In this document: positions 15,608 to 23,115 of the stretch, one piece after another
How positions within the stretch are numbered: the first letter of the stretch is position 1
Layout of the letters: each line of letters begins with the position of its first letter
From: UBA9554 sp038205135
Lineage (GTDB): Bacteria > Pseudomonadota > Alphaproteobacteria > Rhodobacterales > Rhodobacteraceae
Assembly: GCA_038205135.1 (NCBI GenBank)
Contig: JBBRCF010000036.1
Span: 1 to 28,035 of the forward strand
DNA: 28,035 nucleotides
Reading direction: 5' to 3'
Program-made: the position numbers and the translations under genes
The notes under the pieces: generated by a model
Told to the model about the DNA's origin: nothing
The model's input: only the letters and a program-made list of their open reading frames with translations
Databases searched by the model: none

Positions 15608-15616
15608 TTTCAGTTT
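15582..15616 (+). terminator. Terminator-like hairpin between the small ORF and arfB
   Basis: GGCCGTCCCGC (15582-15592) pairs with GTGGGGCGGTC (15597-15607) over 11 positions, three of them G-U, with loop GCAG, followed by TTTCAGTTT. The interrupted T run makes it a moderate terminator, suitable for attenuation or for ending a small RNA. Confidence 0.55.
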
Positions 15617-15643
15617 CCAGGCCGTTTTGCAGGGGAAAACGCC

Positions 15644-16069
15644 ATGTTAGAGGTCGCGCCCGGCGTGGTGATCGCCGATTGGGAATTGACCGAAACATTC
15701 ATCCGGTCAAGCGGCCCGGGCGGGCAGAACGTCAACAAGGTGTCCACCGCGGTGGAACTGCGATTCGAGGCGGACCGGTCGCCGAACCTGTCCGGCCCGC
15801 AAAAGGTGCGGCTGAAACGGCTGGCCGGACGGCGCTGGACCAACGAAGGCGCCATCGTCCTGCAGGTCGAAGACACCCGCAGTCAGGCCCGCAATCGCGA
15901 AATTGCGCGGGACCGGCTGCGCGAACTGATCGCTGCCGCCTTGGTGGTGCCAAAACGGCGCATCGCGACAAAACCCACGCTCGGCAGCCAGAAGCGCCGC
16001 CTGAAAGCCAAGGAAACCCGCGGCACCGTCAAGGCGCTGCGTGGCAAGGTCGACGGCGAACCCGATTGA
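15644..16069 (+). CDS. arfB: Alternative ribosome-rescue factor ArfB (YaeJ)
   Basis: A 141-residue peptidyl-tRNA hydrolase that releases nascent chains from ribosomes stalled without a stop codon. The release-factor catalytic motif is clear: RSSGPGGQNVNKVST with GGQ at 26-28. The basic C-terminal tail (KPTLGSQKRRLKAKETRGTVKALRGK) is the part that enters the empty mRNA channel in ArfB. Length matches E. coli ArfB, and there is no codon-recognition domain, excluding RF1/RF2. AGGGGAAA precedes the ATG at 15644. It follows an unusual leader region and faces the P450 gene tail-to-tail with only nine bases between. Confidence 0.95.
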   Translation: MLEVAPGVVIADWELTETFIRSSGPGGQNVNKVSTAVELRFEADRSPNLSGPQKVRLKRLAGRRWTNEGAIVLQVEDTRSQARNREIARDRLRELIAAALVVPKRRIATKPTLGSQKRRLKAKETRGTVKALRGKVDGEPD

Positions 16070-16078
16070 GACGCCGGT

Positions 16079-17287
16079 TCAGCGCACGCTGACCGGAAAC
16101 GCGGTGTAGCCACGGAACCGCGCCAGCGGCAGCCGCACCCGCGCGCCAGTCGGCTGCAGTGCCGGAAACCGCTGGATGAACCGCCCGATGGCGATGCGCC
16201 CCTCGACCCGCGCCAGGCTCGCCCCCAGACAGACATGAATGCCGGTGATGAAGGCGATATGCCGGTTGGGGCTGCGGCGGATATCGAACCGGTCCGGGTC
16301 GGGAAACTGCGCCGGATCGCGATTCGCGGCGGCGATGGACGTGTGAATGTAAGTGCCCTTGGGCAGCACTGAACCGCCCAGATCAATCGCCTCGCCGGCC
16401 AGCCGATTGCCGATCTGCAACGGACTGTCATGGCGCAGGGATTCCTCGACCGTGCCGGCGATCAGGCCGGGATCACCCTGCAACAGCCGGTGTTGATCGG
16501 GATGATCCAATAGCAGCCCCAGCGTGTTGCCAACCAGAGAGGTGGTGGTTTCATGCCCGGCGTTCAACAGAAAAATGCAATTCTGGATCAGTTCTTCCTG
16601 CGTCAGCCGCCGCCCGTCGTGTTCGCCGTGGATCAGCCCGTCCAGCACCTCGCCCGGACCGGCACCTTCGGGATGGGCGCGACGGTGATTGATCAGGTCG
16701 GACAGGACCGCGCTGAATTCCTCGACCGCCGCGTTGCCCGCGGCCATGCGGTCGGGCGGCACCACCGGGTCCAGCGCGCCAAGAATGGCAATGGAATAGT
16801 CGCGCAGCCGCGCGCGGTATTCCGGAGGAATCCCCAGCATCAGCGAGATGATTTCCGTGGGCAGCACCTTGGCAAAATCCTCGATCAGATCCAGATCGCC
16901 CAGATCGGCCACCCGGTCTAGCAGCCGGTCCACGATACCCGCGATCAGCGGCTCGAATTCCGTCAGCCGGCGTGGCGTGAACGCCCCGGAAATCAGCTTG
17001 CGCACCACGGTATGGTAGGGCGGATCGTTGAAGATCAGGCTGGTGGTATGATGGCGCTGCAACGGACATTGCCCGAACTTGCGGCCGAATTCCTCGGTCT
17101 TGTCCGACAGCATGTCACGACTGGCATAGACCCGCACGACATCAGCGTAGCGTGTCAGATAGACCGACCCGTCGGCATTGCTGTGTACCGGCGCCTGCGC
17201 CCGCAAGGCATGTAAGGTAGGATGCGGATCCTCGATGAACGCCGCTCCGATCCGATTCAGATCGAACGTCGCGATGTCCAGTGCCAT
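16079..17287 (-). CDS. Cytochrome P450 with atypical heme-binding loop
   Basis: A 402-residue soluble bacterial P450. Seen: helix C NDPPYHTVVRKL, the oxygen-activation motif AGHETT (243-248) in the I helix, the E-S-L-R motif (E282, R285) of the K helix, and the heme-ligand loop HIAFITGIHVCLG with C353. The usual FGxGxHxCLG reads FITGIHVCLG, so the first glycine after Phe is isoleucine. It would oxidise a small hydrophobic molecule with electrons from a ferredoxin system, but no ferredoxin or reductase gene is adjacent and the substrate is unknown. GGGAGA lies before the ATG at 17287. Confidence 0.95.
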   Translation of the reverse strand: MALDIATFDLNRIGAAFIEDPHPTLHALRAQAPVHSNADGSVYLTRYADVVRVYASRDMLSDKTEEFGRKFGQCPLQRHHTTSLIFNDPPYHTVVRKLISGAFTPRRLTEFEPLIAGIVDRLLDRVADLGDLDLIEDFAKVLPTEIISLMLGIPPEYRARLRDYSIAILGALDPVVPPDRMAAGNAAVEEFSAVLSDLINHRRAHPEGAGPGEVLDGLIHGEHDGRRLTQEELIQNCIFLLNAGHETTTSLVGNTLGLLLDHPDQHRLLQGDPGLIAGTVEESLRHDSPLQIGNRLAGEAIDLGGSVLPKGTYIHTSIAAANRDPAQFPDPDRFDIRRSPNRHIAFITGIHVCLGASLARVEGRIAIGRFIQRFPALQPTGARVRLPLARFRGYTAFPVSVR

Positions 17288-17367
17288 GTTGCTCTCCCGA
17301 TCAATCCAGCGGAGCGGCTTCGCCGCACTTCATGTCTCGTTGCCGCCAGAGGATCCGCCTTGATATG

Positions 17368-17447
17368 CCTCCGGCGGGGGTATTTAAAAACCAGAGAAGC
17401 TAGGGCGCCACGCCCGGGCTTCTTCGGTTTGAAAATACCCGGGGGGT
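17368..17447. repeat. Imperfect inverted repeat plus GC-rich hairpins between P450 and aminotransferase genes
   Basis: The segment 17368-17399 read in reverse (CTTCTCTGGTTTTTAAATAC...) closely resembles 17419-17447 (CTTCTTCGGTTTGAAAATAC...): 18 of the first 22 positions agree. A perfect palindrome GGGCGCCACGCCC (17403-17415) sits between the arms. Just right of it, GGGGGGC/GCCCCCC (17459-17475) forms a seven-base-pair hairpin 13 bases after the stop of the aminotransferase gene (minus strand). The stretch holds no gene. Similar GC-rich elements are familiar to me from Rhodobacteraceae intergenic regions, probably serving as transcription ends. Confidence 0.65.
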
Positions 17448-17488
17448 GCCCTCAGGGCGGGGGGCAGCGCCCCCCTCTGCGGTTGCGA

Positions 17489-18877
17489 TCAGCCGAAAAC
17501 CCGTGTCAGGGCACCATCGACCGCTGTCAGGATTTCGTCGATGTCGTCCTTGGTCGCGATCAGGGCGGGGCTGAAGCACAGCGTGTTGTTTTTGCCCGGC
17601 AGCGACCGGTTGGTTGCGCCGATGATCACGCCTTGGGCCATGCAATCCTTGACCACGGCCTGCACGCGGGCTTCGTCCATCGGTTCGCGGGTGTCGCGGT
17701 CCTTGACCAGTTCTGCGCCGAGGAACAGCCCTTTGCCGCGGGCCTGTCCGATCACCGCATGGCGGTCGCCCATGGCGTGCAGCTGATCCAGCATGTAGGC
17801 GCCGATGCGGATGGTGTTGCCCAGCAGGTCCTCGTCTTCGATGATGCGCATGTTCTCGATGGCTGCCGCCGGGCCTGCGGTGCAACCGCCGAAGGTCGAG
17901 ATATCGCGGAAATGGTTCATCGGATCGCTCGCGTCGTCCTTGAACATGTCGAACACGGATTCGGTCGTTGCCAGGCAGGCGATGGCGGCATAGCCGGACG
18001 CCAAACCCTTGGCCATGCTGACCATATCGGGCTGTACGCCGTAATGCTGGTAGCCGAACCAGGTTCCGGTGCGGCCCAAGCCGCAGACGACCTCGTCGAT
18101 ATGCAGCAGGACGTCGTATTTCCGGCAGATCTCTTGCACGCGCGGCCAATAGCCGTCAGGCGGCACGATCACACCGCCACCAGCCGTGACGGGTTCAAGG
18201 CAGAGGCCGCCCACAGTGTCGGGGCCTTCGCGCAGGATCACCTGTTCGATCTGGTCGGCGGCCCATTCACCGTAGTTTGCGACAGGTGCTCCCTGTTCGG
18301 CGGCACGGTATTCCAGACAATGCGGCACCCGGATGAAGCCGGGCGCGAAGGGTCCGTATTGCGCGTTACGCTCGTCCTGACCGCCCGCCGACAGCGCGCC
18401 GATGGTGGTGCCGTGGTAATCGCGGTCACGGTACAGTATCTTGTGTTTCTTGCCGCCGTAGCGCTTGTGCGCGATCTGGCGGATCATCTTGAAGGCTTTC
18501 TCGTTCGCCTCGGAACCCGAGTTGCAGTAATACACCCGCGACAGGCCCGGCATCTTGGCAAGCAGGCGGTCAGCGAAGATCGCACCGGGCACGGTACCAG
18601 AGGCCCCCGCGAAATAGCACATCTTGACCAGCGCATCGCGCACCGCATCGGCGATGCTTTCGCGGCCATAGCCCACGTTTACGGTCCAGACCCCGCCGGA
18701 CACAGCGTCGATATGTTCCTTGCCTTTCTGATCCCAGACCCGCATGCCGCGCCCCTCGACGATGATGCGCGGGTCGGAGGTTTCATAGGGTTTGTGCTGG
18801 GACAGGTGGTGCCAGACATGGGCGCGGTCGGCGTCCACCACGGCCTGAATGTCGTTGTCGAACTTGCCGTCCATCAT
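17489..18877 (-). CDS. tpa: Taurine:pyruvate aminotransferase-type class III aminotransferase
   Basis: A 462-residue PLP enzyme. The N-terminus (MDGKFDNDIQAVVDADRAHVWHH) and RVWDQKGKEHIDAVSGGVW are very like roseobacterial and Paracoccus Tpa/Hpa, which transfer the amino group of taurine (or hypotaurine) to pyruvate, giving sulfoacetaldehyde and alanine. Cofactor residues are in place: GSEANE near 121, the aspartate of IDEVVCGLGRTG (D261) and PLP lysine K290 in SMAKGLASG. The start is the ATG at 18877 (a second ATG follows immediately) after CCGGAG. No xsc, pta or taurine transporter lies nearby, so the true amino donor may differ. It is divergent from the glycerate kinase gene, 98 bases apart. 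Confidence 0.8.
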   Translation of the reverse strand: MMDGKFDNDIQAVVDADRAHVWHHLSQHKPYETSDPRIIVEGRGMRVWDQKGKEHIDAVSGGVWTVNVGYGRESIADAVRDALVKMCYFAGASGTVPGAIFADRLLAKMPGLSRVYYCNSGSEANEKAFKMIRQIAHKRYGGKKHKILYRDRDYHGTTIGALSAGGQDERNAQYGPFAPGFIRVPHCLEYRAAEQGAPVANYGEWAADQIEQVILREGPDTVGGLCLEPVTAGGGVIVPPDGYWPRVQEICRKYDVLLHIDEVVCGLGRTGTWFGYQHYGVQPDMVSMAKGLASGYAAIACLATTESVFDMFKDDASDPMNHFRDISTFGGCTAGPAAAIENMRIIEDEDLLGNTIRIGAYMLDQLHAMGDRHAVIGQARGKGLFLGAELVKDRDTREPMDEARVQAVVKDCMAQGVIIGATNRSLPGKNNTLCFSPALIATKDDIDEILTAVDGALTRVFG

Positions 18878-18975
18878 GGCGTGTCTCCGGAGTGCGGGGG
18901 CGGGTTGCGAGGTGTCGATCCCGGCATCATACAGACGGAATGCGCCCGTTGAAAAGGGCTGGGTGGGGGAATGAC

Positions 18976-20244
18976 ATGACTGGTGACCGCGCGCTGCTGA
19001 CGGCGATGTTTCAGGCGGCCGTGCGCGCGGCGGACCCGCTGGCGGCGCTGGCCCCGCATCTGCCGGCGCGGCCCACAAAAGGTAATGGGGGGCGGACGGT
19101 GGTGATCGGGGCGGGCAAGGGCGCGGCGCAGATGGCCGCCGCATTCGAGACGCTGTGGGGCCCCTGCGAGGGCGTCGTTGTCACGCGTTTCGGGTTTGGC
19201 TGCGCCACGCGGTTCGTCCAGGTCATGGAGGCGGCGCATCCGGTGCCCGATGCGGCGGGGCTGCTGGCGTCTGACGCGCTGTTTTCGGCGGTCGCGGGGC
19301 TGGGACCTGACGATCTGGTAGTGGCGTTGATCTGTGGCGGCGGGTCGGCGCTGTTGCCCGCACCGGCGGAGGGGTTGACGTTGGATGACGAGGTGGCGCT
19401 GAACCGGGCGCTGTTGGCATCTGGGGCGCCCATCAGGGTGATGAACGCGCTACGCAAGCAGGTCAGCCGGATCAAGGGGGGACGGCTGGCGCTGGCGGCT
19501 TATCCTGCGCAAGTGGTGACGCTTGTGGTGTCCGACGTGCCCGGTGACGATCCCGCGCAGGTGGCGAGCGGACCCACCGTGCCGGACGGTTTGCGCCGCA
19601 CGGACGCGCTGCGGTTGTCGCGGGATCATGGCGTTGTTCTGCCCCCGCGCGTGGCGGAATGGCTTGTCAGTGCCCCCGAGGCCCCCGCGCCCGACGATCC
19701 GCGTTTTGTGGGCAATACGGTGCGGGTGATCGCGTCCGCCGCGCGATCGCTGGAGGCGGCCGCAGAAGTCGCGCGCGCCGCTGGGGTGACGCCCGCGATC
19801 CTGTCCGACGCGATCGAGGGCGAGGCGCGGGATGTCGGGCTGGTGCATGCCGCGCTGGCACGCGAGGTGGTGCGGCGTGACCGGCCGTTTACGCGGCCGG
19901 TGGTGATCCTGTCTGGCGGCGAAACCACGGTGACGCTGCGTGGGCCGGGCGGGCGTGGCGGGCGGAACACGGCGTTCCTGCTAGCCTTTGCCCGCGCGTT
20001 GGATGGCCTGCCGGGGATTGCGGCGCTGGCGGCGGATACCGATGGCATCGACGGCACCGAGGAGAACGCCGGGGCCTTTGCGGATGGCACGTCTGCTGCG
20101 CGGATGCGCGCGGCGGGGGTGGACCCGGGCGCGGCGCAACTGGCGCAGGACGCCTGGGGCGCGTTTGCGGCTGTGGATGATCTGTTCGTGACCGGGCCGA
20201 CGGGAACGAATGTCAACGATTTCAGGGCGATCCTCATTCGATAG
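18976..20244 (+). CDS. Glycerate 2-kinase (DUF4147/MOFRL family)
   Basis: A 422-residue protein. The glycine-rich VVIGAGKGAAQMAAAFE near residue 45, LICGGGSALLPAPAEGLTLDD, ALRKQVSRIKGGRLA and VVSDVPGDDPAQVASGPT in the N-terminal domain, with ILSGGETTVTLRGPGGRGGRN and AADTDGIDGTEENAGAF in the MOFRL domain, are the standard family motifs. Members phosphorylate D-glycerate to 2-phosphoglycerate (serine cycle/glyoxylate route), though older annotations say hydroxypyruvate reductase (TtuD). The ATG at 18976 is used, since an ATG five bases upstream is out of frame and hits TGA at once. It ends in a region with several hairpins facing the convergent BKACE gene. Confidence 0.93.
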   Translation: MTGDRALLTAMFQAAVRAADPLAALAPHLPARPTKGNGGRTVVIGAGKGAAQMAAAFETLWGPCEGVVVTRFGFGCATRFVQVMEAAHPVPDAAGLLASDALFSAVAGLGPDDLVVALICGGGSALLPAPAEGLTLDDEVALNRALLASGAPIRVMNALRKQVSRIKGGRLALAAYPAQVVTLVVSDVPGDDPAQVASGPTVPDGLRRTDALRLSRDHGVVLPPRVAEWLVSAPEAPAPDDPRFVGNTVRVIASAARSLEAAAEVARAAGVTPAILSDAIEGEARDVGLVHAALAREVVRRDRPFTRPVVILSGGETTVTLRGPGGRGGRNTAFLLAFARALDGLPGIAALAADTDGIDGTEENAGAFADGTSAARMRAAGVDPGAAQLAQDAWGAFAAVDDLFVTGPTGTNVNDFRAILIR

Positions 20245-20254
20245 CACGGGCCAA

Positions 20255-20303
20255 GGCAAAGCCTTTGCCCCCCTGCGGGAGCGGGGGGCGCGCTGCGCGC
20301 GCC
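20255..20303. terminator. Clustered hairpins between convergent glycerate kinase and BKACE genes
   Basis: Three adjoining inverted repeats: GGCAAAG-C-CTTTGCC (20255-20269), GCCCCCC/GGGGGGC (20267-20273 with 20283-20289) and GGCGCGC-TGC-GCGCGCC (20287-20303). They lie between two stops that face each other (20244 and 20313), so a bidirectional transcription end is likely, although no clear poly-T run is present. Confidence 0.5.
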
Positions 20304-20312
20304 GTTGCCAGA

Positions 20313-21143
20313 TCAAGCCGGGCGCAGACCCAGCATGGCGCGCGCCTGTGCCACGGTGGCGATGGGGCGTTCATGTTTGGCGCACAGGTCCACCACGCGC
20401 TGCACCAGCGCCGCATTCGACGGCGCAAGGGTGGATTTGTCGATCCGCACGTTGTCTTCCAGTCCGGTGCGGGCATGGCCGCCCGCCGCCACGCACCATT
20501 CGTTCATCACGATTTGCCCCGGACCGATGCCCGCGCCGCACCATTCCGCCCCCGGCATCAGGCGTTTGACGGTGTCGATGTAGAAATCGAACGTCGGACG
20601 GTCTACGGGCATCGCGTTCTTCACTCCCATCACAAACTGGATGTAGATGCTGCCCGGGATGCGACTATCGGCGTTCATCCGCGCCGCCTGATGGATATGC
20701 GACAGGTCGAACGCCTCGATTTCCGGTTTCACGCCATGGGTTTTCATCTCGGACGCCAGCCAATCCACCAGATCCGGCGGGTTTTCGTAGACGCGGGTGG
20801 GAAAGTTGTTCGACCCCACCGACAGCGATGCCATGTCGGGGCGCAATGGCAACATCCCGCCGCGCGCCTGCCCCGCGCCGGACCGGCCGCCAGTGGAAAA
20901 CTGGATGATCATGCCGGGGCAATGCCGGTCCAGTCCCTCTTTCAGGCGGGCGAATTTCGCGGGGTCGGAACTGGGTGTTTCGTCATCGTTGCGGACATGG
21001 GCATGGACGATTCGCGCGCCGGCCTCGAACGCGGCATGGGTCGATTCGACCTGTTCGCTGACGCTGATCGGCACCGCCGGGTTGTCGGCCTTGCGCGGCA
21101 ACGATCCGGTGATCGCCACGCAGATGATGCAAGGTTTGGTCAT
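20313..21143 (-). CDS. Beta-keto acid cleavage enzyme (BKACE, DUF849)
   Basis: A 276-residue zinc enzyme. Family marks are AITGSLPRK near the start, the metal ligands H47 and H49 in IVHAHVRND, FSTGGRSG, and the C-terminal GGHARTGLEDN, whose Glu is a zinc ligand in Kce. BKACEs condense a beta-keto acid with acetyl-CoA, yielding acetoacetate and a new acyl-CoA; substrates known elsewhere include 3-keto-5-aminohexanoate and dehydrocarnitine. The substrate here is unknown. GAGGAGG before ATG 21143 sets the start (an ATG 57 bases upstream has no SD). The gene is divergent from etfB-etfA, and acetoacetate/acyl-CoA products would fit the nearby 3-hydroxyacyl-CoA dehydrogenase, though this link is inferred. 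Confidence 0.9.
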   Translation of the reverse strand: MTKPCIICVAITGSLPRKADNPAVPISVSEQVESTHAAFEAGARIVHAHVRNDDETPSSDPAKFARLKEGLDRHCPGMIIQFSTGGRSGAGQARGGMLPLRPDMASLSVGSNNFPTRVYENPPDLVDWLASEMKTHGVKPEIEAFDLSHIHQAARMNADSRIPGSIYIQFVMGVKNAMPVDRPTFDFYIDTVKRLMPGAEWCGAGIGPGQIVMNEWCVAAGGHARTGLEDNVRIDKSTLAPSNAALVQRVVDLCAKHERPIATVAQARAMLGLRPA

Positions 21144-21249
21144 AGCGGGCTCCTCCTCAGGGGTTAATTGACATTGACACATATCGCTCGGCTGCGGCAA
21201 GGGGCCGCGCCGCGCCGCGATCCGACCGGAAAACGCGGCGTCTATGCAG

Positions 21250-21294
21250 GGTCAAGCGGCGATTTTGACCTGTCCCGCGCGCGCGACAGATTAT
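21250..21294 (+). promoter_or_regulatory. Candidate etfBA promoter with inverted repeat
   Basis: TTGACC (21265-21270) and GATTAT (21289-21294) are 18 bases apart. The -35 is also the right arm of a perfect inverted repeat GGTCAA (21250-21255) / TTGACC, with nine bases between. A regulator bound there would occlude the -35. The 217-base gap between BKACE and etfB holds no gene; nearer BKACE it also has a tandem TTGACATTGACA (21168-21179). Promoter call is inferred. Confidence 0.45.
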
Positions 21295-21360
21295 ATCACA
21301 ACGAGGATCATGCGACGCTTGCCGCGCCGTCCCGCAATTTTGAAAGAGGAGATCCCGCAA

Positions 21361-22119
21361 ATGAAGGTGCTCGTGCCTGTGAAGCGCGTGATCGACTACA
21401 ACGTGAAGGTTCGCGTCAAGGCGGACGGATCGGGTGTCGATCTTGCCAATGTGAAGATGTCGATGAACCCGTTCGACGAAATCGCCGTCGAAGAGGCGAT
21501 CCGCCTGCGGGAAAAGGGCATCGTCACCGAGATCATCGTGGTGTCCATCGGCGTGAAGCAGGCGCAGGAAACCCTGCGCACCGCGCTGGCCATGGGCGCG
21601 GACCGGGCGATCCTCGTGCAGGCGTCGGATGACGTGCATCAGGATATCGAGCCGCTCGCAGTGGCCAAGATTCTGGCGGCCGTGGCCAAGGCCGAAGAGG
21701 TCGGGCTGGTGATCACCGGCAAGCAGGCGATCGACAATGACATGAACGCGACGGGCCAAATGCTGGCGGCGCTGCTGGGCTGGGGTCAGGCGGCGTTTGC
21801 GTCCGAACTGGTGATTGCGGATGGTGCTGCCACCGTGACGCGCGAGGTTGATGGCGGGTTGCAGACGATCAAGGTGGGCCTGCCGGCCGTGATCACTGCT
21901 GACCTGCGGTTGAACGAGCCGCGTTATGCGTCCTTGCCCAACATCATGAAGGCCAAGAAAAAGCCGCTGGAGGATAAGACCGCCACCGATTACGGCGTCG
22001 ATGTCACGCCGCGGCTGACTGTGGTCAAGACAACCGAACCCGCGACGCGCGCGGCCGGGATCAAGGTAGGCTCGGTCGACGAGCTGGTGGCGAAACTGAA
22101 GGAAGTGGGGGCGATCTGA
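21361..22119 (+). CDS. etfB: Electron transfer flavoprotein subunit beta
   Basis: A 252-residue protein, the AMP-binding half of the ETF heterodimer that collects electrons from acyl-CoA and related dehydrogenases and passes them to ETF-ubiquinone oxidoreductase. It shows MKVLVPVKRVIDYNVKVRVK, MSMNPFDEIAVEEAIRLREKG, LVITGKQAIDNDMNATGQMLA and LPAVITADLRLNEPRYASLPNIMKAKKK, the ETF-beta signature region. AGAGGAG precedes the ATG at 21361. The stop shares its final A with the etfA start (TGATG), so the two are translated together. Confidence 0.98.
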   Translation: MKVLVPVKRVIDYNVKVRVKADGSGVDLANVKMSMNPFDEIAVEEAIRLREKGIVTEIIVVSIGVKQAQETLRTALAMGADRAILVQASDDVHQDIEPLAVAKILAAVAKAEEVGLVITGKQAIDNDMNATGQMLAALLGWGQAAFASELVIADGAATVTREVDGGLQTIKVGLPAVITADLRLNEPRYASLPNIMKAKKKPLEDKTATDYGVDVTPRLTVVKTTEPATRAAGIKVGSVDELVAKLKEVGAI

Positions 22120-23045
22120 TGGCTGTTCTACTGCTGGGTGAAGTGACCGATGGCGCTCTGGCGCTGGATGCGACCGCAAAGGCGGTGACGGCCGCCCGCG
22201 CGCTGGGCGAGGTGCATGTGCTGTGTGTGGGGGCATCCGCGCAGGGGGCAGGGAACGAGGCCGCGAAAATCGCGGGCGTCGCCAAGGTGCTGGTGGCCGA
22301 GGATGCCCGTTACGGCAAACGCCTGGCGGAACCCGTGGCCGATCTGATCGTGGGTCTGTCGGGCGGGTATTCCCATATCGTCGCGCCGGGCACGTCAGAT
22401 GCCAAGAACATCCTGCCGCGCGTGGCTGCCCTGCTGGACGTGATGATTGTGTCGGATGTGACGGGCATCATCGATGCCGACACGTTCGAACGCCCGATCT
22501 ATGCCGGAAACGCTATCCAGACGGTGAAATCCACCGACAAGATCAAGGTGATGACGGTGCGGACCGCGTCGTTTGACCTGGCCGCGATGGGCGGGTCGGC
22601 TGTGGTCGAGGCGGTCGCCGCGGCGGCGAACCCCGGCCTGTCGTCATGGGTCGAAGACAAGACGGCATCGTCGGACCGGCCAGAACTGACATCCGCCGGC
22701 ATCGTGGTGTCGGGCGGGCGCGGCGTGGGGTCCAAGGAACAGTTCGCGATGATCGAAGGTCTGGCCGACAAGCTGAACGCGGCGGTTGGCGCATCGCGCG
22801 CGGCGGTCGATTCGGGCTATGCACCGAACGACTGGCAGGTTGGCCAGACCGGCAAGGTGGTGGCACCGCAGCTGTATGTCGCGGTCGGGATTTCCGGCGC
22901 GATCCAGCATCTGGCGGGCATGAAGGACAGCAAGATCATCGTCGCGATCAACAAGGACGAAGAGGCGCCGATCTTTCAGGTGGCCGACTTCGGTCTGGTG
23001 GCAGACCTGTTCACTGCCGTGCCGGAACTGACCGGCAAGCTGTAA
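22119..23045 (+). CDS. etfA: Electron transfer flavoprotein subunit alpha
   Basis: A 308-residue FAD-binding partner of EtfB. The C-terminal FAD domain contains VSGGRGVGSKEQF, GASRAAVDSGYAPNDWQVGQTGKVV and LYVAVGISGAIQHLAGM, then AINKDEEAPIFQVADFGLVADL, the ETF-alpha signature. The N-terminal domain begins MAVLLLGEVTDGAL. It is overlapped by one base with etfB and followed after about 35 bases by a very strong terminator, so etfBA is a two-gene unit and the hydroxyacyl-CoA dehydrogenase 1 kb further on has its own promoter. Confidence 0.98.
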   Translation: MAVLLLGEVTDGALALDATAKAVTAARALGEVHVLCVGASAQGAGNEAAKIAGVAKVLVAEDARYGKRLAEPVADLIVGLSGGYSHIVAPGTSDAKNILPRVAALLDVMIVSDVTGIIDADTFERPIYAGNAIQTVKSTDKIKVMTVRTASFDLAAMGGSAVVEAVAAAANPGLSSWVEDKTASSDRPELTSAGIVVSGGRGVGSKEQFAMIEGLADKLNAAVGASRAAVDSGYAPNDWQVGQTGKVVAPQLYVAVGISGAIQHLAGMKDSKIIVAINKDEEAPIFQVADFGLVADLFTAVPELTGKL

Positions 23046-23080
23046 ACGCACGCCAGGTCGAAAAACTGCTTTGCGGAATG

Positions 23081-23113
23081 CGCCCGCCGCCGGTGACCGG
23101 CGGCGGGCGTTTT
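23081..23113 (+). terminator. Rho-independent terminator of etfBA (possibly bidirectional)
   Basis: CGCCCGCCGCCG (23081-23092) pairs perfectly with CGGCGGCGGGCG (23098-23109) around a five-base loop, followed by TTTT. It lies between the etfA stop and the convergent stop at 23116. Confidence 0.9.
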
Positions 23114-23115
23114 CA

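Noticed and set aside
15339..15650. 103-codon open frame through the arfB leader
   Set aside because: It has no SD at its start, overlaps the VUT gene end and the arfB start, and its product has no recognisable motif; the short 18-codon ORF has far better initiation signals.
17222..18952. Long plus-strand open frame (576 codons) across the aminotransferase
   Set aside because: It lies antisense to the Tpa-like gene, which has all catalytic motifs; the antisense frame has no recognisable domain or SD.
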